Origin: CAISDH01 sp964398805
GTDB lineage: Archaea; Micrarchaeota; Micrarchaeia; Micrarchaeales; Micrarchaeaceae
Length of the DNA: 6,808 nt
Reading direction: 5' to 3'
Assembly: GCA_964398805.1 (NCBI GenBank)
Contig: CAYNNI010000032.1
Span: forward strand, 1-6,808
Under the pieces are notes generated by a model that ran no database searches, had not been told where the DNA came from, and worked only from the letters and a program-made list of their open reading frames with translations. Made by a program: the position numbers and the translations under genes. Each line of letters starts with the position of its first letter. Position 1 is the stretch's first letter. Below are positions 1-6,167 of this stretch, one piece after another.

Positions 1-31
1 TGAGATCCTGAGTCCGTTTCCAACGCCGCAT

Positions 32-59
32 CAAGCAGCGCTTGCTGCTTGCGCTTTTT
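32..59 (+). terminator. Hairpin plus T-run, terminator-like
   Basis: A perfect 8-bp stem (32-39 CAAGCAGC pairing with 44-51 GCTGCTTG) encloses a 4-base GCTT loop and is followed two bases later by CTTTTT (54-59). It would end transcription of a gene lying left of the window. Archaea mostly rely on T-tracts, and TTTTTA here could also be a poor TATA-like stretch for the next gene, but it sits too close to that gene's start (76) to fit the usual spacing. Confidence 0.5.
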
Positions 60-64
60 ACACT

Positions 65-72
65 AAGGTGAT
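65..72 (+). promoter_or_regulatory. Strong Shine-Dalgarno of the DAHP synthase gene
   Basis: AAGGTGAT closely matches the complement of the 16S 3' end (GGAGGTGAT) and stands three bases before ATG 76. In-frame stops at 64-66 and 73-75 prevent any extension upstream, so this site fixes the start although the following gene is frame-disrupted. Confidence 0.7.
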
Positions 73-75
73 TGA

Positions 76-1037
76 ATGTCAACATTGGGGGCCGGAAAAG
101 GAAACCGAAAAGCGGCAGGCGCCAGTTTGGGCAGCATCGAAGCCGAATCTACGTTTAGCATATACGGCAGTACTATCGGGGTAACTGCGCACACCGAGAA
201 AGGAAGGACGCTTCTTGAGGACGGGAAGCTGCTCAGAAACGGCAGCGGGCCCGTCCTTGCGAGCAGGGCACGGAAAAGGCAGGACACCGTGCTTAATATT
301 GGCGGTGGAGATCGGCGCTGGCAGGATAGCCGTGATTGCTGGACCGTGCGCGGTGGAGGGCGAATTCCAGCTTCGCGAGACTGCAAAGGCGATAAGGCGG
401 GCCGGGGCGGACATGCTGCGCGGCGGCGCGTCGAGCCCAGGACAAGCCCGTACTCGTTCCAGGGAAGCGGCGAACCTGCCCTGCGGCTGCTGAAGCGCGT
501 GGGCGAGGAGCTAGGGATGCCAGTAGTATCTGAGATAGTGTCAGAGCTGCACGTGGGGATGTTCAAGGATCTGGGCATAGACGTGGCGCAGATAGGCGCC
601 AAGAACGCGCAGAACTACGCCTTGATAAGCGCAGTAGCTAGGGCAGGGATACCGATGCTGCTGAAAAGGGGGCCGGGAAGCACGGTCAAGGAATGGCTGT
701 ACGCTGCGGAGTACGCGCTGATGAACGGCAACGGCAACGTAATGCTGTGCGAGCGCGGGATACGGACCTTCGAGGACAGCACCAGGTACACGCTGGACAT
801 CGCCGGCATGGCATCTGTGCAGCAGATGACGCACCTGCCCGTTGGCGCGGATCCGGGCCATGCCGCGGGCAGGAGGGAGCTGGTGCCGCAGCTGGCGCGC
901 GCGGCCGCAGGTGGCGGCGCGAAATTCCTTCTGATAGAGGCGCATTCTGACCCCAAAAGGGCCATGAGCGATGCGGACCAGCAGCTCGACACGCATCAGT
1001 TCGCAGAGGTCGTGCGCATGCTGAGAGGACGAGCTGA
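76..1037 (+). pseudogene. aroF: DAHP synthase (type I-beta), frame-disrupted
   Basis: 3-Deoxy-D-arabino-heptulosonate-7-phosphate synthase joins PEP and erythrose-4-phosphate as the first step of the shikimate pathway. Recognisable pieces in order: N-terminal ferredoxin-like segment with DTVLNIGG (frame 1, to about 303); VEIG, IAGPCAVEG and ADMLRGGA (frame 2, 305-430); then PRTSPYSFQG, QIGAKNAQNY, LLKRG, LCERGIRTFE, DPGHAAGRRELV and SDADQQLD (frame 1, from 433). Thus one frame change at about 304 and a compensating one at 431-432. By analogy with the Thermotoga enzyme the four metal ligands survive (Cys of GPC, His of DPGH, Glu of LIEAH, Asp of SDADQ), but the Lys of KPRTS reads Glu and DPSH reads DPGH. 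Homology stops near 1025. Frame 1 then runs on to 1206, antisense across the next gene, whereas frame 3 stops at 1035-1037, which would leave a normal convergent junction; I use that end tentatively. Either a decaying gene or sequence errors. The gene symbol varies between genomes (aroF/aroG/aroA). Confidence 0.75.
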
Positions 1038-1045
1038 ACGCACGG

Positions 1046-1492
1046 TCATTTCTGGGTCGCGCCGTCCATGCCGGAAACTGGAGCCGATAGTGGCTTCCCC
1101 CCGCGCTTGGCCTGCCTTTCAGTCCTTGCGCTGGCGAACTGCAGTGCGAGGTCCTCATCCTGCTCGGCCTCAGTCCACGCCTTTATGTAAGCTGCAACGT
1201 TCCTGAACGGCTTGGAGAACCTGTCGGTTAGCATGTAGGTGTTGTCCTCATGCTTGAGCAGGCCGGTCTGCACCCCGAAATCGAGATACCGCTTCGCGGT
1301 CGCGATCGGAATCTGCTGCGGAACCTGCTTCAGGCGCAGCCCCTTGCTTTTCTTCACCTCGAGGAGCAGCAATGCGAACCTGTAGGCCTCTGTCTCGTTG
1401 TCGAAGAATATCTTGGAGACCTCCCGCACGCGCACGTTCTTCAGCTTCTCCTTGAGCGGCGCATCCTCGAACTCCCAATACCTGATCGCCAA
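1046..1492 (-). CDS. Small uncharacterised protein, possibly winged-helix
   Basis: A 148-residue protein that I do not recognise as a named family. It is soluble, has no membrane segment and is rich in charged residues. Residues 33-60 look like a long helix leading into a helix-turn-helix-like stretch (IPIATAKRYLDFGVQTGLL, 61-79) and then a short beta/wing-like part (NTYMLTDRF, 84-92), as in small archaeal winged-helix regulators. The C-terminal 30 residues (Arg/Lys/Gly-rich) look disordered. The start is TTG at 1490-1492: an in-frame TAG lies 11 codons upstream and no ATG or GTG lies between. GGTG sits five bases before the TTG, and an ATAAATAG box lies about 33 bases upstream. Its 3' end is convergent with the DAHP synthase gene. 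The DNA-binding role is inferred from the pattern of the sequence only. Confidence 0.7.
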   Translation of the reverse strand: MAIRYWEFEDAPLKEKLKNVRVREVSKIFFDNETEAYRFALLLLEVKKSKGLRLKQVPQQIPIATAKRYLDFGVQTGLLKHEDNTYMLTDRFSKPFRNVAAYIKAWTEAEQDEDLALQFASARTERQAKRGGKPLSAPVSGMDGATQK

Positions 1493-1520
1493 CCAAGCAC
1501 CGTATGTATTGGTGCTGGAT

Positions 1521-1530
1521 ATCTATTTAT
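1521..1530 (-). promoter_or_regulatory. TATA-like box for the 1046-1492 gene
   Basis: On the minus strand this reads ATAAATAGAT. At the usual archaeal distance of about 25 bases it would start transcription near 1500, giving a leader of about 8 bases before the TTG at 1492. The 8-mer ATAAATAG recurs in the srp54/glycosyltransferase promoter at 3129-3136. Read on the plus strand the same element would start transcription near 1551. Confidence 0.4.
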
Positions 1531-1707
1531 TCCTGATGTTGGATGCTGGCATGCCGGAAGGCCGATTTTGGGTTCGAAACGTGATTACCGTAGTGCACAA
1601 GAGTGTATCTGGATGCTTCTGCGTATATCAGATTGCACAATGCATGTGAATACTCTTAAAAAGGTTATCAGTGATGCATGAATCAGTAATCAGGCGACAT
1701 AAATGGC

Positions 1708-1723
1708 AAAGAAAAAGAAAAAG
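1708..1723 (-). terminator. T-tract terminator downstream of srp54
   Basis: On the minus strand, about 80 bases after the srp54 stop codon, the sequence reads CTTTTTCTTTTTCTTT. Consecutive T-tracts without a hairpin are the usual archaeal intrinsic terminator, so this probably ends the srp54 transcript before the next minus-strand gene. Confidence 0.55.
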
Positions 1724-1774
1724 TCGAGGAAGTAGTAGAATAAAGAAGGGAAAATGAGAGAGTAGTTGTTACTA

Positions 1775-1795
1775 TTCTTGATTTCTTCTTTTTCT
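1775..1795 (+). terminator. Plus-strand T-rich tract
   Basis: A run of T-clusters (TTCTT, ATTTCTTCTTTTTCT) lies just before the convergent srp54 end. It could terminate any plus-strand transcript made from the intergenic region and keep it from running antisense into srp54. No plus-strand gene is established there, so the role is uncertain. Confidence 0.25.
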
Positions 1796-1802
1796 ACAGT
1801 AT

Positions 1803-3107
<1,305 letters not shown>

Positions 3108-3124
3108 TAGGATATCCTCAAACC

Positions 3125-3136
3125 GAATATAAATAG
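3125..3136. promoter_or_regulatory. Shared TATA element between divergent srp54 and glycosyltransferase genes
   Basis: GAATATAAATAG is the only good TATA-like element in the 52 bases between the two starts. Minus strand: CTATTTATATTC, centred about 24 bases before ATG 3107, implies a leaderless or nearly leaderless srp54 mRNA. Plus strand: ATATAAATA, centred about 29 bases before ATG 3160, implies a leader of only a few bases. An AAGGA (3150-3154) five bases before ATG 3160 would be only partly transcribed from such a start, so the plus-strand start may be slightly upstream. Confidence 0.6.
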
Positions 3137-3159
3137 CTTTTTGGAGCATAAGGAATACG

Positions 3160-4320
3160 ATGGTGAAACTCGTCATAGCGCAGTCGAACCTGACGCTCAG
3201 GGGAGGCGCGGAGAGGGTTGTGCTGAAGATCGCGCAGCACTACAAGGCAAGCATCTACACAGTAGAGTACGACAGGAACGGCACCTTCGAGGAGTTCAAG
3301 GATCTTGACGTCAGGACGATAGGCAGGGGCTTCTTCTCGAGGCTGCTTCCCTACGGCAGGGTCGCGCAGGGCATAAACTACGGCCTGTCCTTCTACAACC
3401 TGAAGCTTGATGAGGACTACGATGTCATAAATGCGCACATGGCGCCCAGCCACTGGATCAGGAACAAGAACGAGCGCGTGCTGTGGTACGCGCACACGCC
3501 GTTCAGGGACGTGTACGACCTTTACGAGTTCAGGATGCGCCTGAAGAAGTTCTACCAGAAGCCCGTGCACTGGGCAGGCATGCGCGCTGTGCGCAGCATG
3601 GACCAGAAGGTTGTGAGGCGCATAGAGTGCATACTCGCAAACAGCAACAACACGCGGTCCAGGCTAGTAAGGTACTATGGGAGGAGGGACACGTCCGTGC
3701 TCAACGGAGGCATAGAGTACGAGAAATACTCCAACAAGGGCGATGAGAAGTACTTCATATATCCCGGAAGGTTCTCGCCCAACAAGAGGCAGGACTACGC
3801 GATGGATGCGTTCAGGCTGTTCGAGAGGAAGGTCAAGGGCTACAAGCTCCTTCTCGTTGGCGCCGTGTCGAAAGACAAGGCCTACAAGGACTACTACGAC
3901 CGCATAGTGGAAGAGGCGAAGAGGAGCAGCGCGATAAGGGTAATGCCCGATGTCAGCGACGAGAAGCTGCGCGACCTATACTCGCGCTGCACCGCTGTGC
4001 TGTACACGCCTGTAAACGAGGATTACGGGCTGGTGCCGCTTGAGGGGATGGCGAGCTCTAAGCCGGTCATAGCGGTCGATGAGGGCGGCCCTAGGGAGAC
4101 GCTAGTGGAGGGCGAGACCGGGTTCCTGACCGGCAGCGAGCAGGGCATGGCTGACAGGATGGCCGAGATAGCGGAAAACCCCAAGCTGGGTGAGGAGCTG
4201 GGCCGGAACGGCAGGAAAAGGGTAATCGGCCGCTACTCCTGGAAAGGGTTCTTCGGGGAGTTCGACAAGCGGCTTGTGCAGGTAAACAAGCGCCAGGACC
4301 TGGCCTCGCTCGGGATTTGA
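3160..4320 (+). CDS. GT4-type glycosyltransferase (GT-B fold)
   Basis: A 386-residue retaining glycosyltransferase of the large GT4 family, which transfers a sugar from a nucleotide-sugar donor. It has the usual family length. The N-terminal Rossmann domain (1-about 185) carries the acceptor-side glycine motif LRGGAERVV (13-21) and WYAHTPFRD (109-117). The C-terminal donor domain opens at YPGRFSPNKR (201-210), continues with LLLVGA (230-235) and holds the E-x7-E signature EDYGLVPLE (287-295), followed by GMASSKPVIAVDEGGPRE. There is no signal peptide or transmembrane helix, so it probably acts at the cytosolic membrane face on lipid-linked or surface glycans, as in archaeal N-glycosylation or glycolipid synthesis. 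Acceptor and sugar cannot be read from the sequence. The ATG is preceded by AAGGA at good spacing. It stands alone: no other glycan gene adjoins it, and the next promoter follows within 50 bases. Confidence 0.92.
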   Translation: MVKLVIAQSNLTLRGGAERVVLKIAQHYKASIYTVEYDRNGTFEEFKDLDVRTIGRGFFSRLLPYGRVAQGINYGLSFYNLKLDEDYDVINAHMAPSHWIRNKNERVLWYAHTPFRDVYDLYEFRMRLKKFYQKPVHWAGMRAVRSMDQKVVRRIECILANSNNTRSRLVRYYGRRDTSVLNGGIEYEKYSNKGDEKYFIYPGRFSPNKRQDYAMDAFRLFERKVKGYKLLLVGAVSKDKAYKDYYDRIVEEAKRSSAIRVMPDVSDEKLRDLYSRCTAVLYTPVNEDYGLVPLEGMASSKPVIAVDEGGPRETLVEGETGFLTGSEQGMADRMAEIAENPKLGEELGRNGRKRVIGRYSWKGFFGEFDKRLVQVNKRQDLASLGI

Positions 4321-4322
4321 AT

Positions 4323-4367
4323 TGCGCATCTGGCATTCTTGCGGCATGAAGCGAAGGAGAATGCGCA
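4323..4367. repeat. Inverted repeat abutting a TATA box
   Basis: TGCGCAT (4323-4329) is mirrored by ATGCGCA (4361-4367) with a 31-base spacer. It begins two bases after the glycosyltransferase stop and ends one base before the TATA box of the small ORF. It could be a 3'-end structure or a pair of TGCGCA operator half-sites, or chance. Confidence 0.3.
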
Positions 4368-4368
4368 C

Positions 4369-4376
4369 TTATATAT
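4369..4376 (+). promoter_or_regulatory. TATA box upstream of small ORF 4404-4547
   Basis: TTATATAT is close to the archaeal TATA consensus. The expected start of transcription is about 4398, six bases before ATG 4404. No known gene needs a plus-strand promoter here, which supports the small ORF. The box is partly symmetric, so minus-strand (antisense) firing cannot be excluded. Confidence 0.55.
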
Positions 4377-4403
4377 CTGGAAAGTGCAAGGTTCCATGGG
4401 AAT

Positions 4404-4547
4404 ATGGGCAGTATAAGCCGGGCGCAGCCAGGCATGGAAAGGGCACTGCGAAGGGACCATAAGAGCGGAGATGCCAGCGTTAACGCCTTTTTGAAGGACA
4501 CGCTGGAAAGGTTTGCATCGCCCGGCAGACAGGCGAGCTCGCGCTGA
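4404..4547 (+). CDS. Small ORF, 47 residues, function unknown
   Basis: The ORF starts ATG GGC AGT ATA and stops at TGA 4545-4547. The product is hydrophilic and basic at the N terminus; the part from Met11 (MERALRRDHKSG) to DASVNAFLKDTLERFAS reads as one or two amphipathic helices, with a short Ser/Arg tail. There is no membrane segment, Cys cluster or recognisable family. Supporting evidence: a strong TATA box 28-35 bases upstream predicting a nearly leaderless mRNA, codon use like the neighbours (AGG, AGC, GCG, CTG, AAG), and its position filling the only gap between the glycosyltransferase and the TBP-like gene without overlap. A second in-frame ATG at 4434 would give 37 residues. Real translation is an inference. 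Confidence 0.5.
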   Translation: MGSISRAQPGMERALRRDHKSGDASVNAFLKDTLERFASPGRQASSR

Positions 4548-4583
4548 AGTGTTGAAAACGGACTGCGCCGATGGAGCTGGCGG

Positions 4584-4979
4584 CTAGACCTTCTTCTCTC
4601 CGAGCTTCTTTTTCTCCTCCAAAGCCTTCTTCTGTGCTTCCGTTAGAGGAGGATTCAGCTCTATGACGTATTTCGACACGACCTTGGCGACGTACTCGAG
4701 CACGCGCCTTATGTTAGCCTCTGTATTGGTGCCGGTGCATATGAGCTTGCCGTTCTTGAACAGTATTATCTTCGACTTCGGCTCGAGCACCCGGAATATC
4801 GCCCCGGGAAACTGCTCCGGCTCGTAGTCCACCGCCTTCACTTCCTTCGAGAGAGCGTAAAGGTCTATTATTGCATGAAGGTCGGCGCTTACCACTATGT
4901 TCTGTATCTTTATCTGCGGTACTGTAACGCGCTTTGGCTGCACGGAGGCTGTCCTCGGCTGCTCTTTTGCGGGTATCAA
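4584..4979 (-). CDS. Single-repeat TATA-binding-protein homologue (half TBP)
   Basis: TBP binds the TATA box and, with TFB, recruits archaeal RNA polymerase. Canonical archaeal TBP is about 180-200 residues made of two about 90-residue repeats forming a saddle. This 131-residue protein has only one: KIQNIVVSADL (24-34), VDYEPEQFPGAIFR (50-63), ILFKNGKLICTG (72-83), then NTEANIRRVLEYVAKVV (85-101). The two DNA-kinking Phe positions of a repeat (QFPG and ILFKNG) are kept. IQNIV-SADL resembles the second repeat of ordinary TBPs. A Lys/Glu-rich tail (about 110-131) follows. The start is TTG 4979: TAA lies four codons upstream, GGTGAT lies immediately before, and a TATA box fits a leader of about 12 bases. 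GTG at codon 13 is an alternative. No second repeat is present in any frame on either side. To bind a full TATA box it would have to dimerise or pair with another TBP; it may equally be an accessory paralogue. Confidence 0.85.
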   Translation of the reverse strand: MIPAKEQPRTASVQPKRVTVPQIKIQNIVVSADLHAIIDLYALSKEVKAVDYEPEQFPGAIFRVLEPKSKIILFKNGKLICTGTNTEANIRRVLEYVAKVVSKYVIELNPPLTEAQKKALEEKKKLGEKKV

Positions 4980-4990
4980 ATCACCAAACG

Positions 4991-4997
4991 TTTAATA
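4991..4997 (+). promoter_or_regulatory. TATA-like box for the GGR-family gene
   Basis: TTTAATA is centred 35 bases before ATG 5029 and predicts a start near 5019-5020, leaving a leader of about 9 bases. It coincides with the predicted start site of the divergent TBP-like gene (about 4991). Confidence 0.4.
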
Positions 4998-5012
4998 GAT
5001 GCTAACGAAAGG

Positions 5013-5020
5013 TATATATA
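5013..5020 (-). promoter_or_regulatory. TATA box of the TBP-like gene
   Basis: TATATATA, preceded on the minus strand by GCTC, is centred about 37 bases before the TTG start at 4979 and predicts initiation near 4991. It is symmetric, and it covers the predicted start site of the reductase gene on the other strand. Confidence 0.6.
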
Positions 5021-5028
5021 GAGCGGAC

Positions 5029-6165
5029 ATGGCGAGCAGTCGTGATGCAAGAAAAGGCGTTGTCATCGTTGGCGCGGGAGTCGTCGGGCTGTCCCTTGCG
5101 CGGGATCTTGCCCTGGACGGCATCGGTGTGACCGTGTACGATTCCAAGAGGCGCGTCACGGACTTCGCCAACCGGGCATCGGGGATATTCTCCCTGAGCG
5201 GCCTGGATAGGATAGCCATACCCTACCAAGGGGCGACGGTCAACAGCCTGAGCGGAGCGGTGATGCATGCCGGAAAGGAGACGCTGCGCATAAAGGCGCC
5301 TGAAACCGAGGCGCTGGTGGTCGACAGAGCAAAGCTGGCGGAGGCGTGCATGAAGGAGGCGTGGAGCGCAGGAGCCGAACTGCGCCTCGGGAGCAGGCTC
5401 GACAGGGAGATGGTAAGGAGCATCGCTGATGAAAGCGCAGTGCTCGTCGGCGCGGACGGCGCCGCGTCGACAGTGGCCAGCGCCTTCGCTTTTCCGCCGA
5501 TCAAGGAGTATGTGCTTACCTACAAGGCAGAATATGCCGATGCTGATGTCGAGGAGCAGGACATGGTGGAGATGTTCTTCTCCGGCGCTTCCCGCAGGTT
5601 CTTCGCATGGACGGTGCCCTACTCCAACAGCAGGGTAGAGGGCGGAATAGGAATCAGCGGATTCGCGAAGCGCGACAGCGCGACGGCGTTCCGGGAGTTC
5701 GAGGAGGGAAATCGGATGTTGAGCAACGCAAGGCGCGAGAGCGGCATAGCTGGCATGATACCCCTGAGTTGCAGGGGGGCAACGGTCAAGGGCAACGTGG
5801 CGCTCGTGGGCGATGCAGCAGGCCAGGTGAAGGCCACAACCGGCGGAGGGATAATATTCGGCGTTTCCTGCGCGAGGGTGCTCGCTGCTTCTATAGCCTC
5901 TCACATGAAAAGGGGCGCTGCGCTGGCAGCCTATGAGAAGGAGTGGCGGAAGAGGTACGCGACTGACCTGAAGCTGCACGCGATGCTGCATGAGTATTAC
6001 TCCGGACTGGACACCCGGGGATTCGAGCTGCTGTTCAAGCTCTCGAAGCTCTTCGGCGCGGAGAGATTCCTGAGCAAGTACGGTAGCATGGACAGCCCCA
6101 CCGCGATGATAAGGAACTTCTTTCTGCGGGGCCTTGCGGTCAAGGCGCACGAAAAAAGGAGATAG
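5029..6165 (+). CDS. Geranylgeranyl reductase family FAD-dependent oxidoreductase
   Basis: A flavoprotein of the geranylgeranyl reductase (GGR) family, which in archaea hydrogenates the isoprenoid chains of membrane ether lipids or related polyprenyl compounds. In 378 residues: FAD-binding VVIVGAGVVG with a beta-alpha-beta fold (11-20), acidic end of strand two YDSKRR (37-42), VLVGADGAAS (138-147), FFAWTVP (191-197) at the place of the family's YxWxFP substrate motif, and GDAAGQVKATTGGGI (261-275), the second FAD-binding stretch. The C-terminal 100 residues are helical, as in the family. I prefer ATG 5029, since MASSRDARKG leads straight into the dinucleotide-binding strand and a TATA-like box fits; ATG 4999 in the same frame would add 10 residues but places the start inside the promoter region. 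Odd points: Val for Phe in the YxWxFP motif and Ala for the usual Pro after GDAAG. Membrane-lipid saturation is the likely role, but a paralogue acting on another polyprenyl substrate is possible. Confidence 0.85.
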   Translation: MASSRDARKGVVIVGAGVVGLSLARDLALDGIGVTVYDSKRRVTDFANRASGIFSLSGLDRIAIPYQGATVNSLSGAVMHAGKETLRIKAPETEALVVDRAKLAEACMKEAWSAGAELRLGSRLDREMVRSIADESAVLVGADGAASTVASAFAFPPIKEYVLTYKAEYADADVEEQDMVEMFFSGASRRFFAWTVPYSNSRVEGGIGISGFAKRDSATAFREFEEGNRMLSNARRESGIAGMIPLSCRGATVKGNVALVGDAAGQVKATTGGGIIFGVSCARVLAASIASHMKRGAALAAYEKEWRKRYATDLKLHAMLHEYYSGLDTRGFELLFKLSKLFGAERFLSKYGSMDSPTAMIRNFFLRGLAVKAHEKRR

Positions 6166-6167
6166 TC

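Larger units (their letters stand above)
1493..1802. other. AT-richer intergenic region
   Basis: About 310 bases separate the 3' end of srp54 from the 5' end of the small minus-strand gene. It is visibly richer in A and T than the flanking genes and holds no ORF with family resemblance. It contains the TATA-like box at 1521-1530, a possible leaderless 32-codon plus-strand ORF at 1551-1649, a plus-strand TATA-like CTTAAAAAGG near 1655-1664, two copies of ATGCATG with similar flanks near 1640 and 1675, the minus-strand T-tract at 1708-1723, and a plus-strand T-rich stretch at 1775-1795. It could hide a small RNA, but I see no recognised RNA family. Confidence 0.5.

Noticed and set aside
2..184. 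Open frame 2 at the left edge, possibly the 3' end of an upstream gene
   Set aside because: It has no recognisable motif, runs through the terminator-like hairpin and the Shine-Dalgarno, and overlaps the DAHP synthase start by more than 100 bases.
1571..1580. GGTTCGAAAC resembling a tRNA T-loop
   Set aside because: No flanking T-stem, acceptor stem or anticodon arm can be formed around it on this strand.
1703..1735. Tiny Lys-rich ORF (MAKKKKKSRK) on the plus strand
   Set aside because: Its Lys run is the complement of the minus-strand T-tract that most simply serves as the srp54 terminator; ten codons give no independent support.
4396..4416. ATG 4396 opening MGIWAV and a stop
   Set aside because: Only six codons; ATG 4404 in another frame gives the longer ORF with neighbour-like codon use.
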